Below, piece by piece: positions 17,104 to 25,117 of a DNA stretch of 64,000 nucleotides. Position 1 is the stretch's first letter. Each line of letters opens with the position of its first letter. The position numbers were made by a program, and so were the translations under genes. The stretch spans positions 1 to 64,000 of the forward strand of contig CAJTLW010000009.1 in assembly GCA_910577515.1 (NCBI GenBank), read 5' to 3'. This DNA comes from an uncultured Vampirovibrio sp. GTDB taxonomy: Bacteria; Cyanobacteriota; Vampirovibrionia; Gastranaerophilales; Gastranaerophilaceae. Under the pieces are notes generated by a model. The model was not told the origin of the DNA. It did no database searches and saw only the letters and a program-made list of their open reading frames with translations.

Positions 17104-17694
17104 ATGAATTCAAATTCTGAAAAACATATAATTGTCGCAGGTTTTGGGGGTCAGGGAGTTTTATTTTTAGGAACAACCCTTGCTGAAGCTGCAATAATAG
17201 AAGGTAAGAATACAACCTGGATACCATCTTACGGAGCAGAAATGCGAGGCGGGAGCGCAAACTGTTTTGTCATTATTTCAGACTCGGAAATTCCTTCTCC
17301 GCTCTTTGATGAAGCAGATTATGGCATATTTTTAAGTAAGGCTGCAATAAACAAATTTGACAACACAATTAAAAAAGATGGTATTGCGGTTGTAAATTCA
17401 TCTATGACAGGAGAAAGAACTCTTCGGGACGATATAAATTATGTAATGGAGCCGCTTTCAGATTTAGCAGCACGCTCAAAAGAAAAGATGTTATTAAATA
17501 TTATGGCATTAGGACTTTTAATAAGAAAGACAGGCATCTTAACAAAAGAGAGCGTCATAAAAGCACTTGAAAAGGTTTCTTCTGCCAAAAAACCCGAATT
17601 TTTAAAATTTAACCTTGAATCTTTCGAAACAGGCTACAACTTAATAAAATCAACTGGTTTTAATGATAAAAAAGTTGAAATGGCAGGCTGCTAA
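17104..17694 (+). CDS. 2-oxoacid:ferredoxin oxidoreductase gamma subunit
   Basis: A 196-residue gamma subunit with the family start IIVAGFGGQGVLFLGTTLAEAA and the segment WIPSYGAEMRGGSANC. It follows the beta gene by 11 bases and completes the D-A-B-C set. It ends one base before thiS. Confidence 0.92.
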   Translation: MNSNSEKHIIVAGFGGQGVLFLGTTLAEAAIIEGKNTTWIPSYGAEMRGGSANCFVIISDSEIPSPLFDEADYGIFLSKAAINKFDNTIKKDGIAVVNSSMTGERTLRDDINYVMEPLSDLAARSKEKMLLNIMALGLLIRKTGILTKESVIKALEKVSSAKKPEFLKFNLESFETGYNLIKSTGFNDKKVEMAGC

Positions 17695-17695
17695 A

Positions 17696-17905
17696 ATGAT
17701 TAAAATTAATTTAAACGGTAAAATGCAAGAATTTGAAACACAAGAAGGCAAATTATCGGTGCAAAATCTTGTTGAAATCCGCAATTTAAAAGGATTTTTT
17801 GCTGTTGAATTAAATTTAAAAATAATAAACAAAGAAGATTATAATTCGACATTCATAAATGATGGCGACAGTGTTGAAATAGTAAGTTTTGCAGGCGGCG
17901 GCTAG
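17696..17905 (+). CDS. thiS: ThiS-like sulfur carrier protein
   Basis: A 69-residue ubiquitin-like sulfur carrier for the thiazole part of thiamine. It begins MIKINLNGKMQEF, shows the usual beta-grasp pattern with NDGDSVEIVSFAGGG, and ends in the glycine tail needed for thiocarboxylation (GGG, one Gly more than the usual GG). It starts one base after the gamma-subunit stop; the frame is open 11 codons further but those overlap that gene. Its position behind a TPP-dependent enzyme suggests cofactor supply. No other thiamine genes are in the window. Confidence 0.85.
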   Translation: MIKINLNGKMQEFETQEGKLSVQNLVEIRNLKGFFAVELNLKIINKEDYNSTFINDGDSVEIVSFAGGG

Positions 17906-17964
17906 ATAAATGCAAGCAAAAAACCAGACATAGTTAAAATCTTTTAAGAAAAATTTGTTTACGG

Positions 17965-17970
17965 TATAAT
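17965..17970 (+). promoter_or_regulatory. Probable -10 element of the leuS promoter
   Basis: A perfect TATAAT lies 47 bases before leuS, in the 112-base gap after thiS. A -35 is weak (TTTAAG at 17943-17948, 16 bases upstream). No T-box motif was seen in the short leader. Confidence 0.4.
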
Positions 17971-18017
17971 TTTTTGTACAACACGTAGGAATTTAGGGAG
18001 CAGAAGAGAAAAAGCGT

Positions 18018-20513
18018 ATGTTAACAAGTGAATATTACCCTTCAAAGATTGAAAAAAAATGGCTTAAAGTTTGGGAAGAAAATAAAGTTTTTAAAACTTA
18101 TGATGACTCGGATAAACCCAAATACTATGCGCTTTCTATGTTTCCATATCCTTCAGGTAAACTTCACATGGGGCATGTCAGAAATTATACAATTACAGAT
18201 GTAATTGCTAGGTTTAAAAAGGCAATGGGCTTCAATGTTTTGCATCCGATGGGCTGGGACAGTTTCGGCCTTCCTGCTGAAAATGCTGCCATTCAACACG
18301 GTGCAAACCCTGCAGAATGGACAGATAAAAACATTTCTTATATGAAAAAACAACTTAAAATGCTGGGCTTATCTGTTGATTGGGATAGAGAAGTTGCCAC
18401 ATGTAAAGAAGATTACTATAAATGGACCCAATGGCTCTTTTTGCAGCTTTATAAAAAAGGATTGGCTTATAAAAAAGGGGCTGCCGTTAACTGGTGTGAA
18501 AAATGCGCAACAGTACTTGCAAACGAGCAGGTAATTGATGGTAAATGCTGGCGCTGCGACTCGGATGTTACAAAGAAAAACCTTGAACAGTGGTTTTTAA
18601 AAATCACAGATTATGCCGAAGTTCTTCTTGAAGACCTTGAAAAACTGACAGGGTGGGGTGATAACGTTAAAACTATGCAGGCAAACTGGATAGGTAAATC
18701 AAAAGGTACAATTTTAAAATTTCAGGTAAAAGAATATCAAGATGGTACTTTGGGTAAAGATGGGCTTGAAATCCCTGTTTATACAACACGCCCCGATACT
18801 GCTTTTGGCATCACATATCTTGTTGTAGCACCCGAGTATGTTGATATTGAAAAATTAACGACACCTAATAATAAAGAAATTGTCGAAAAATACAGAGAAA
18901 ATGCCAGAAAAATGTCTGAAATCGAGCGTCTTTCAACAGAAAGGGTAAAAACAGGCGTTCCTTTGGGTACACATATTATAAATCCTTTAACAGGGAGGGT
19001 TTGTCCGATTTGGGTAGCTGATTATGCAATTGTTGACTATGGTACAGGCGCCGTAATGGCCGTTCCCGCGCATGATGAACGCGATTTTGATTTTGCAAAA
19101 AAATTCAATCTTCCCGTGATTCAGGTAATAAATGGTGAAGGCTACACACCTGATAAAGCCTTTATTGATCCTGGCGTTTTGGTTAACTCGGGCGAATTTA
19201 ACGGCATAAAAAATGAAGAAGCAAAGGCAAAAATTACTGAATTTGCTGAAAAACAAGGGTTTGGATACGCTAAAACCCAATACAGGCTTCGCGATTGGCT
19301 TATTTCAAGACAAAGATACTGGGGTGCGCCGATTCCTGTTGTATACTGTGAAAAATGCGGCTGCCAGCCTGTGCCAGACAGCGAATTACCCGTAAAATTG
19401 CCAACCGATGTCGATTTTTCAGTTCAGGGAATGTCACCTGTAAAAACATCAAAAACATTTGAAAATGCAATTTGTCCTGTTTGCGGCGGCCCTGCAAAAC
19501 GCGAAACAGACACTATGGATACATTTATGTGTTCAAGCTGGTATTATATGCGCTATTCTGACGCAAGAAACGACAAAGAATGCTTTAATAAAGACCTTGT
19601 AAACAAATGGCTGCCTGTTGATCAGTATGTCGGCGGGATTGAACATGCTATTTTACACCTCTTATACTCAAGATTTTTCACAAAGGCGCTTAGGGATTGT
19701 GGCCTTTTAGATTTTGATGAACCGTTTAAAAACCTTTTAACACAAGGGATGGTATTAAAAGACGGCTCAAAAATGTCTAAATCTAAAGGAAATACTGTTG
19801 ACCCCGATGAAATTTTTGCAAACTACGGTGCAGATACTGCAAGATTATTTATAATTTCAGATTCTCCGCCAGCACGTGATTTTGATTGGTCTGATGCAGG
19901 TGTTGAAGGCTGTTATAAATTCTTATGCCGTGTTTACAGGCTTTATTCAAAATATCAGGATTTAATATCTTTGGATTACAAAATCCCTGAAAACCTTGAC
20001 CCTAAATCCGACAGGCTCCTTCGCGAGGTTCATATTTCAATCAAAAGAATAACAAATGATATTGAAAATGAATTCCAATTTAACACCGTAGTTTCAAGAT
20101 ACAGAGAACTTACAAATGCAATCTATGACTACGTTAAGGATGAAAGCTCGATTGAGCCAAATACGCTAAGTTTTGCACTGATTTCATTATTAAAATTATT
20201 ATCGCCTGTGGCGGTTTATATGAGCGAAGAAATTTATTCAAACCTCTCTGAAAAAGCTGGTATCAAAGGCTCAATCCATGAGCTTTGCTGGCCAAAATAT
20301 GATGAAAATTTGACTAAACTTAACGATGTAACCTTAATTGTACAAATTAACGGCAAAATCAGGGATAAAATCGAAACCTCAAACGGTCAATCCAACGAGG
20401 AATTAACAAAACTTGCCCTTGAAAGCGAGAAAATCAAAGCAGCTCTGGATGGCAAAACCGTTGTAAAAACCATCGTCGTTCCAAACAAACTCGTTAATAT
20501 TGTTGTGAAATAA
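18018..20513 (+). CDS. leuS: Leucyl-tRNA synthetase
   Basis: An 831-residue class I synthetase charging tRNA-Leu. HIGH motif in PYPSGKLHMGHVRNY, zinc-ribbon WCEKCATVLANEQV...CWRCDSDV, CP1 editing domain with TTRPDTAFGITY and AVPAHDERDFDFA, KMSKS loop in DGSKMSKSKGNTVDPDE, and a C-terminal anticodon-binding region. The length is normal for bacterial LeuRS. It probably has its own promoter. Its stop lies one base from the stop of the convergent small gene. Confidence 0.97.
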   Translation: MLTSEYYPSKIEKKWLKVWEENKVFKTYDDSDKPKYYALSMFPYPSGKLHMGHVRNYTITDVIARFKKAMGFNVLHPMGWDSFGLPAENAAIQHGANPAEWTDKNISYMKKQLKMLGLSVDWDREVATCKEDYYKWTQWLFLQLYKKGLAYKKGAAVNWCEKCATVLANEQVIDGKCWRCDSDVTKKNLEQWFLKITDYAEVLLEDLEKLTGWGDNVKTMQANWIGKSKGTILKFQVKEYQDGTLGKDGLEIPVYTTRPDTAFGITYLVVAPEYVDIEKLTTPNNKEIVEKYRENARKMSEIERLSTERVKTGVPLGTHIINPLTGRVCPIWVADYAIVDYGTGAVMAVPAHDERDFDFAKKFNLPVIQVINGEGYTPDKAFIDPGVLVNSGEFNGIKNEEAKAKITEFAEKQGFGYAKTQYRLRDWLISRQRYWGAPIPVVYCEKCGCQPVPDSELPVKLPTDVDFSVQGMSPVKTSKTFENAICPVCGGPAKRETDTMDTFMCSSWYYMRYSDARNDKECFNKDLVNKWLPVDQYVGGIEHAILHLLYSRFFTKALRDCGLLDFDEPFKNLLTQGMVLKDGSKMSKSKGNTVDPDEIFANYGADTARLFIISDSPPARDFDWSDAGVEGCYKFLCRVYRLYSKYQDLISLDYKIPENLDPKSDRLLREVHISIKRITNDIENEFQFNTVVSRYRELTNAIYDYVKDESSIEPNTLSFALISLLKLLSPVAVYMSEEIYSNLSEKAGIKGSIHELCWPKYDENLTKLNDVTLIVQINGKIRDKIETSNGQSNEELTKLALESEKIKAALDGKTVVKTIVVPNKLVNIVVK

Positions 20514-20514
20514 T

Positions 20515-20721
20515 TTAAATAACATCTTGAATTTGAAGAATATTTTCTATGGTGCTTTTAATGTCTGAAAGCACCATATTTAATATAATTTCTGTTTCTT
20601 TATCAATGTTATTTCTTTGTTGCAATAATTTAATTAAAGCCATAGTATTTTCAAGTCTGCTGTAGCCATCTTTGGCAAATTGGCGTATTTCGCTGGCTAT
20701 TTGCTCATTATTTTCAAACAT
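20515..20721 (-). CDS. Small helical protein of unknown function
   Basis: Sixty-eight residues, nearly all predicted helix with heptad-like hydrophobics (TMALIKLLQQRNNIDKETEI). No recognised family. It is convergent with leuS and divergent from the small XRE gene at 20776, an arrangement common for regulator-linked small genes. The start lacks a clear ribosome site. It could be a real small gene or a chance frame; the lack of any other gene in this stretch favours it mildly. Confidence 0.5.
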   Translation of the reverse strand: MFENNEQIASEIRQFAKDGYSRLENTMALIKLLQQRNNIDKETEIILNMVLSDIKSTIENILQIQDVI

Positions 20722-20763
20722 ATTTTCGACCTATTTGTCTATAAATCACAATCAATATATCAC

Positions 20764-20769
20764 TAAAAT
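20764..20769 (+). promoter_or_regulatory. -10 element for a leaderless transcript (XRE gene)
   Basis: TAAAAT lies exactly 6 bases before the ATG at 20776, so transcription would start at or next to the A of the start codon. No ribosome site is present. The same spacing is seen before 24158, 30769 and 45780. Confidence 0.4.
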
Positions 20770-20775
20770 AAAAAA

Positions 20776-20994
20776 ATGACAAATGGTGCAAAAAATTACG
20801 AAGAAAAGCTTGCTCAAAACCTGAAATTTTTCAGGAAAAAAGCTAAAATGAGCCAGATTGATTTATGCGTTCAAATTAATGTAACAGAAGAATACATTTC
20901 AAAAATTGAAAGAGGCATAAGAACACCAAGCCTCAAAAGGCTTTTTAAAATCGCCAAAGCACTAAATATTGAACCATACGAATTATTAAAATAG
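20776..20994 (+). CDS. Small XRE-family helix-turn-helix regulator
   Basis: A 72-residue protein that is almost only a Cro/C1 HTH: KMSQIDLCVQINVTEEYISK is the helix-turn-helix, followed by RGIRTPSLKRLFKIAKALNI. It resembles the N-terminal half of the XRE protein at 9457-9792 but lacks a C-terminal domain. It is divergent from the 68-residue gene and convergent with the helical-protein cluster ending at 21015. Confidence 0.85.
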   Translation: MTNGAKNYEEKLAQNLKFFRKKAKMSQIDLCVQINVTEEYISKIERGIRTPSLKRLFKIAKALNIEPYELLK

Positions 20995-21014
20995 ACTCAA
21001 TTTAGAAAGATTTT

Positions 21015-21344
21015 CTACCTTCCTCCGCCGAAGGAGTATTGAATATTTTTATCAATCATTTGGTTGCAAGACTGCATTTCAGCTTCGACCATCTTAAGCT
21101 GTGTTTCAAATCTTTGCATCTGCTCGTCCAGTTTCTTTTCAACCAGATAGAGCCGCTCTTTTCTTTTTTCTAAAGCTTTCGCTTCGGGTGAATCTGCATC
21201 TAAATCACTTGCAACAGATAAAAGATCATTAACAGTCTGGCTCAAATTTAGTTTTGATGATGAAATCAACATCATCTTATATTCTAAATCAAGCCTATAG
21301 TTGTTTAGCTGCGTCTTTCTGATTGTTGCGGTGATTAAACCCAT
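21015..21344 (-). CDS. Coiled-coil protein, short paralogue of the 354-residue protein
   Basis: A 109-residue, almost wholly helical protein. It begins MGLITATIRKTQLNNYRLDL and ends with a long coiled coil (residues ~55-105) finishing CNQMIDKNIQYSFGGGR. Ends and pattern match the 354-residue protein at 22891, which has a large insert between similar helices. The start is one base after the stop of the gene upstream (coupled translation). Last of four co-directional genes. Function unknown; the architecture recalls proteins whose terminal helices pack into filaments or hooks, but I recognise no named family. Confidence 0.75.
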   Translation of the reverse strand: MGLITATIRKTQLNNYRLDLEYKMMLISSSKLNLSQTVNDLLSVASDLDADSPEAKALEKRKERLYLVEKKLDEQMQRFETQLKMVEAEMQSCNQMIDKNIQYSFGGGR

Positions 21345-21345
21345 C

Positions 21346-21615
21346 TTATCTCATTTCGTTGAATTTATTACCTCTTAGAAAAACATGTTCGTTATTCGCT
21401 GCAATAAGTTTTTCCATTTGGTTTAGTTTGTACATTTGGTAATTCAATCTGTATTTGGCGAGCTTCCTTTTTTTGTTAATTGAGAGCATGTCCTTAATCG
21501 TTGCAATCGCTTCGTTTACAAAAGCCTTAACAGGATTTTTCCTGATTAAATAGCTTTTTGCAAACCCTAAAAAGTTTTTCATTCTTTTTAAATTTGTCTG
21601 TATTGTTTGCTGCAA
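21346..21615 (-). CDS. Small basic helical protein of unknown function
   Basis: Eighty-nine residues, Lys/Arg/Asn-rich and helical, with no signal peptide. The start is TTG at 21615, supported by GGAG 8 bases upstream; an internal ATG exists at residue 12 but has no such site. Directly coupled to the downstream coiled-coil gene. Unrecognised. Its size resembles secretion-needle or chaperone subunits, but there is no sequence support for that. Confidence 0.7.
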   Translation of the reverse strand: MQQTIQTNLKRMKNFLGFAKSYLIRKNPVKAFVNEAIATIKDMLSINKKRKLAKYRLNYQMYKLNQMEKLIAANNEHVFLRGNKFNEMR

Positions 21616-21866
21616 CGGTCTACTCCTTTAACAAGGGGCAAGCCTAATTTAATAAAAACAAATCAAGCTGAAAAATTGCCCTAATGTACGTATATTCCAT
21701 GAGTTCAGATGGTTTTAATGTTAAAAAATACAACAATTTTAAAACTTTAAAACATCCTTCATATCTAAACTATCGGCAAATTTGCAGAAAATTTTAATAA
21801 AAAGCTCTGAAATTACAAAAAATTGTTACAAAACTTTACCGTAAACTGCTAAACATTTACGCAATT

Positions 21867-22706
21867 CTAAATATCATTAATAGCCTGGCTGTTACCTTCA
21901 ATTTCATCTTTAAGGGATTTTCTTACAATCTCAGCCTGAGTATCAAGCATCTTGCAAACGGTTTCAATGTTTCTAACCTTATCTGATAAAATCGCATCAG
22001 CATTTGTTGTAATACGTCCAGTTACGTTTGAATAAGCATTTAAAGCGGCAGAACCCGTACCTTCAAGCAAATTACCCGCAACAATTGCAGCAAGACCGGA
22101 TGAACCCATATAAGGCGCCACAGATTGCATTAAACCGCCAATTCCTGAAATTACCCCTGCAACAGGAAGAATAAAATTCTGTCCGAAGCTTGTACCCGTA
22201 CTTGCAGCACTTGTTAAATAAGAACCGGCAGTAAGCCCTGCAATATCAGAAGCAGAAACTGCAAATCCTGTCGGCGTACCACCCGCGTATGCATTATAAA
22301 TGCTTGAAGCACCGCCTGTAATAGTTCCTGAATTTAAGCCCCATGAAACTGGCGCTGCACCTGAAGGGAAACCATTATAAGAGCCGAGGCCGCCTATACC
22401 AAAAGAATTTGAAGCACCATAAAAAGATGATGTAGCACCTGTCACAGGAGACCAGTAAGATGTCCCTGGAATATTCATCATTGAGGTGCCGCCCATAATC
22501 GGCATAAAAGAGCTTGGCGCAAAAAGGCTTGCAAGCTGCCATAAAAAGCCGCCCACGGTGCCAAAGCCTGTTCCTGCAGAAGCTGAACCTGATACTGTTA
22601 TATCTCTTAATCTATCATAAGTTTCATACAATTCAGCCTTGGCAAGGGAGCTTGCATCCCCGTATTTATTTGCAATCACAAGAGCGCTATCATACCTGTA
22701 TGACAT
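21867..22706 (-). CDS. Gly/Ser/Ala-rich protein with hydrophobic centre and C-terminal coiled coil
   Basis: A 279-residue protein. Residues 1-35 are helical (ANKYGDASSLAKAELYETYD). A long centre (~40-225) is rich in Gly, Ser, Ala and aromatics with hydrophobic stretches (NFILPVAGVISGIGGLMQS, SGLAAIVAGNLLEG). The last ~50 residues are a coiled coil (ILSDKVRNIETVCKMLDTQA). No signal peptide. GAGG precedes the start. Helix / hydrophobic middle / coiled coil is a layout shared with translocator-like secreted proteins, but no homology is recognised. Third in the cluster, 251 bases upstream of the 89-residue gene; that gap holds no gene or clear hairpin. Confidence 0.75.
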   Translation of the reverse strand: MSYRYDSALVIANKYGDASSLAKAELYETYDRLRDITVSGSASAGTGFGTVGGFLWQLASLFAPSSFMPIMGGTSMMNIPGTSYWSPVTGATSSFYGASNSFGIGGLGSYNGFPSGAAPVSWGLNSGTITGGASSIYNAYAGGTPTGFAVSASDIAGLTAGSYLTSAASTGTSFGQNFILPVAGVISGIGGLMQSVAPYMGSSGLAAIVAGNLLEGTGSAALNAYSNVTGRITTNADAILSDKVRNIETVCKMLDTQAEIVRKSLKDEIEGNSQAINDI

Positions 22707-22819
22707 TGTTACCTCGTTTTTAGTCTAACCTTTAACCTTATTTTCTATCCTTATGGGGTTTGTTTTTATTTTATATTATTATGCTCAAATCAGCCTCGTT
22801 TAAATGTATTAGAAATTTG

Positions 22820-22856
22820 AAACTGCCCTGTATTTTTGGGGTTTCTGGGGCAGTTT
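22820..22856. terminator. Inverted repeat between two genes of the unknown cluster
   Basis: A 9-bp perfect repeat AAACTGCCC/GGGCAGTTT (22820-22828 with 22848-22856) lies just after the stop of the 354-residue gene. The T-rich side is on the plus strand, so it is a weak terminator for the minus-strand gene and may instead be a partial terminator or RNA-processing site. Confidence 0.45.
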
Positions 22857-22890
22857 ATATTTTAATTATTTTTTAAAACAAGTCAACGTT

Positions 22891-23955
22891 TTATGCGAAT
22901 GTTTTAAATGTAGCTTCAACGTTTGTTTCGATAACCTTTTTAACAGCTTCAAGCTCTGTGTTTAAAGCATTTTGTTCAGTATCTAATTGTTTTAATCTTA
23001 ATTCTAATGTTCTGTCTTGTTGTTGAATAATTTCAGTTTGAGCATTTATATCATTAATTGTTCTTTCATAAACCATTTTTTGATATTCATAATCTTTCAT
23101 TGCGGTAGCATAGCCTTCATCATCTTTTACTTCCGTCAATGAAAGTTCGAAGACATTATTATTGTCTATCAATGCCTTTTTAACATTTTCATCAACACCT
23201 TCTGATGTAATTTCATCAACACGCAATTCTTCAAAACGGCCTTCTGATGTTGTTTCAGGAAAACCACCAACTGCAGTTAATGTTTTTGTAACAGTTTGGT
23301 CTGTTATATAAAATGCACTCAAACCGTTTGAGAAAGTATTTGAAATATCATAGCTTGATGCACCGTTAGCGCCTTTAATTAAAGCTGCCATATTTGTGCC
23401 TGAAATATAATATGTTGTATCTTTATCAGAATCACCGTATCTATATTTATAGAAAACAGCATTATCTTCACTTGTTAAATCTTCACCTGCAATTTTTGCA
23501 ATCGTTTTAACATTTGTATCTATTTTGCCTGTAGAATCAACATAATCACCGTCAGCGTTTCTTGTTAAAACTATAATCGGGCAATTTTTATCCCTAACAT
23601 CAATTGAAGAAGGAACGCCTGAAGCAAAATTCATAGAGCCGAATACAGAGTATGCTTTTGCAGTATTTTCTGTGGTTTTATACGCAATTGTCATATCATA
23701 TCTGCCGTCAGTTCTTGGAGTTGTGCTTGTAATTGAATAGTCCATACCTGTAGCTTCAAAAGTGTAACGGGTATTGTAAAAATCAGTAGCACTTGGAGGA
23801 GTTGGCACTTGAAGAGCCATCATTTTGTTAAATAAGCCTGAGCTTTCATTAGCCAAAGAAGTTCTTTCTTGGTTAACTTGCTGCCCTTCATATTCAACAT
23901 TTGATTTTCTTGCTGTAAGGGTTAAAAACCTTGCTTGGCTTGCTGCCATTCCCAT
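22891..23955 (-). CDS. Export/appendage-type protein with helical ends and central insert
   Basis: A 354-residue protein with no signal peptide. It begins MGMAASQARFLTLTARKSNV and continues helical to residue ~50. The middle ~240 residues are beta-rich, Thr/Asp/Tyr-rich and non-repetitive (surface-domain-like). The last ~65 residues are a coiled coil ending NVEATFKTFA. Discontinuous helices at both ends with a variable centre is how flagellin- and hook-associated-like proteins are built; from memory, similar N-termini occur as unnamed proteins in gut Melainabacteria. GGAGG precedes the start. First gene of the cluster 23955-21015. Confidence 0.75.
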   Translation of the reverse strand: MGMAASQARFLTLTARKSNVEYEGQQVNQERTSLANESSGLFNKMMALQVPTPPSATDFYNTRYTFEATGMDYSITSTTPRTDGRYDMTIAYKTTENTAKAYSVFGSMNFASGVPSSIDVRDKNCPIIVLTRNADGDYVDSTGKIDTNVKTIAKIAGEDLTSEDNAVFYKYRYGDSDKDTTYYISGTNMAALIKGANGASSYDISNTFSNGLSAFYITDQTVTKTLTAVGGFPETTSEGRFEELRVDEITSEGVDENVKKALIDNNNVFELSLTEVKDDEGYATAMKDYEYQKMVYERTINDINAQTEIIQQQDRTLELRLKQLDTEQNALNTELEAVKKVIETNVEATFKTFA

Positions 23956-24142
23956 AGTTTGTTGCCTCCAATGTTCTTTATACTACTTTTATCGGCAAAT
24001 ATACTTCTTAACTTTAATTTTCAGACTTTAATTGTTACAATATTGTTACAAATTAAGAAAAAACCTTCGATTTGTTTAATTTACACTACAAATCTATCTA
24101 CACACATCCTTCTTTTTAATGAATTGTTTTTTAAAGTCAAAA

Positions 24143-24151
24143 TGCTATAAT
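24143..24151 (+). promoter_or_regulatory. Extended -10 promoter for leaderless nagA
   Basis: TGcTATAAT, with the hexamer ending 6 bases before the ATG at 24158. Transcription should begin at the start codon. There is no Shine-Dalgarno sequence. Confidence 0.5.
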
Positions 24152-24157
24152 TTTCTT

Positions 24158-25039
24158 ATGAAGCTTATTGATACACACATCCATGGCGGATATGGAATAA
24201 ATTTTAACACCTGCACAGGTGAAGATTTTACTAAATTTTCAAAAAATATTCTTAAAAGAGGAATAGTTGCATACTGCCCAACCCTTGTAGGAGACAGCAT
24301 AAGCGCTCTTCAAAACAGGCTTGATTTAATAAAAAAGGCAATGCAAAACCAAAATAAAGATGAAGCAAAGATTTTAGGCGTTCATCTTGAAGGAACATTT
24401 CTAAACCCTAAAAAATCAGGTATTCAAAATGCAGGTTCTTTCTTAACTCCGAATATTGAAAATTTTCAAAAACTGGTTGGCAATAATATTGATATTATAA
24501 AAATTGTAACCCTTGCGCCCGAATTAGATGAAAATTCGGAATTACAGGCATTTTTGGAAGAAAATAATATTAAAGCACACGCCGGCCATACTGTAGCAAA
24601 TGAACTATATAAAGTTTCAGCTACAACACACCACTTTAACGCTATGGCTCCTTTAAGCCACAGGGAAAATAATATTACCTTAAAAGCACTTTTGGATGAC
24701 AATATCTATTGCGAAATAATAGGCGACAGCCTTCATGTTTCAGATGATATGCTTAAATTATTCTTTAAAATTAAAGATAAAAACAAGGTTATTTTAGTGA
24801 GCGATGCGCTTCCCATTGCCCACAGTGAACTTAATTCAATTGTTTTTTGCGGTAAAAATATATTTAGAGGCGGAAAAGATAAAGACGGAACTTTGGCAGG
24901 CTCTTCAATGTTTTTAGATGAAATAGCACAAAATTTAATTGAAAAAAATATTTTAAATAAAAATGAAGTTTCAAAAATGGTATTCGATAATGTTTTAAAC
25001 CATTTAGGGCTAAACAATTCGGATATAGAGTTTAACTAA
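24158..25039 (+). CDS. nagA: N-acetylglucosamine-6-phosphate deacetylase
   Basis: A cytoplasmic metal-dependent amidohydrolase removing acetate from GlcNAc-6-P in amino-sugar recycling or catabolism. Motifs over 293 residues: HIH at 7-9, GVHLEGTFL with the metal-binding Glu at 78, HAGHT at 141-145, THHFNAMAPLSHRE at 157-170, His193, and catalytic Asp216 in VSDALP. It is ~90 residues shorter than usual NagA (the outer beta-sandwich domain is missing because the protein starts right at the barrel), and the usual GPF after EG is GTF. The frame is open 13 codons upstream, but the promoter lies there, so 24158 is the start. Confidence 0.88.
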   Translation: MKLIDTHIHGGYGINFNTCTGEDFTKFSKNILKRGIVAYCPTLVGDSISALQNRLDLIKKAMQNQNKDEAKILGVHLEGTFLNPKKSGIQNAGSFLTPNIENFQKLVGNNIDIIKIVTLAPELDENSELQAFLEENNIKAHAGHTVANELYKVSATTHHFNAMAPLSHRENNITLKALLDDNIYCEIIGDSLHVSDDMLKLFFKIKDKNKVILVSDALPIAHSELNSIVFCGKNIFRGGKDKDGTLAGSSMFLDEIAQNLIEKNILNKNEVSKMVFDNVLNHLGLNNSDIEFN

Positions 25040-25060
25040 AATTTATGCTAGAATGTTCTT

Positions 25061-25095
25061 GTGTTCAACATATTCGCTAAACAAGATTTGAACAC
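25061..25095 (+). promoter_or_regulatory. Inverted repeat at the predicted 5' end of the 25118 transcript
   Basis: An 8-bp repeat GTGTTCAA/TTGAACAC (25061-25068 with 25088-25095) follows an extended -10 (TGcTAGAAT, 25046-25054). The mRNA would start at the hairpin, 8 bases before AAGGAG. It could be an mRNA-stabilising leader hairpin, an operator, or a weak nagA terminator. Confidence 0.4.
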
Positions 25096-25117
25096 GTTTT
25101 ATAAGGAGTTTAATTAA

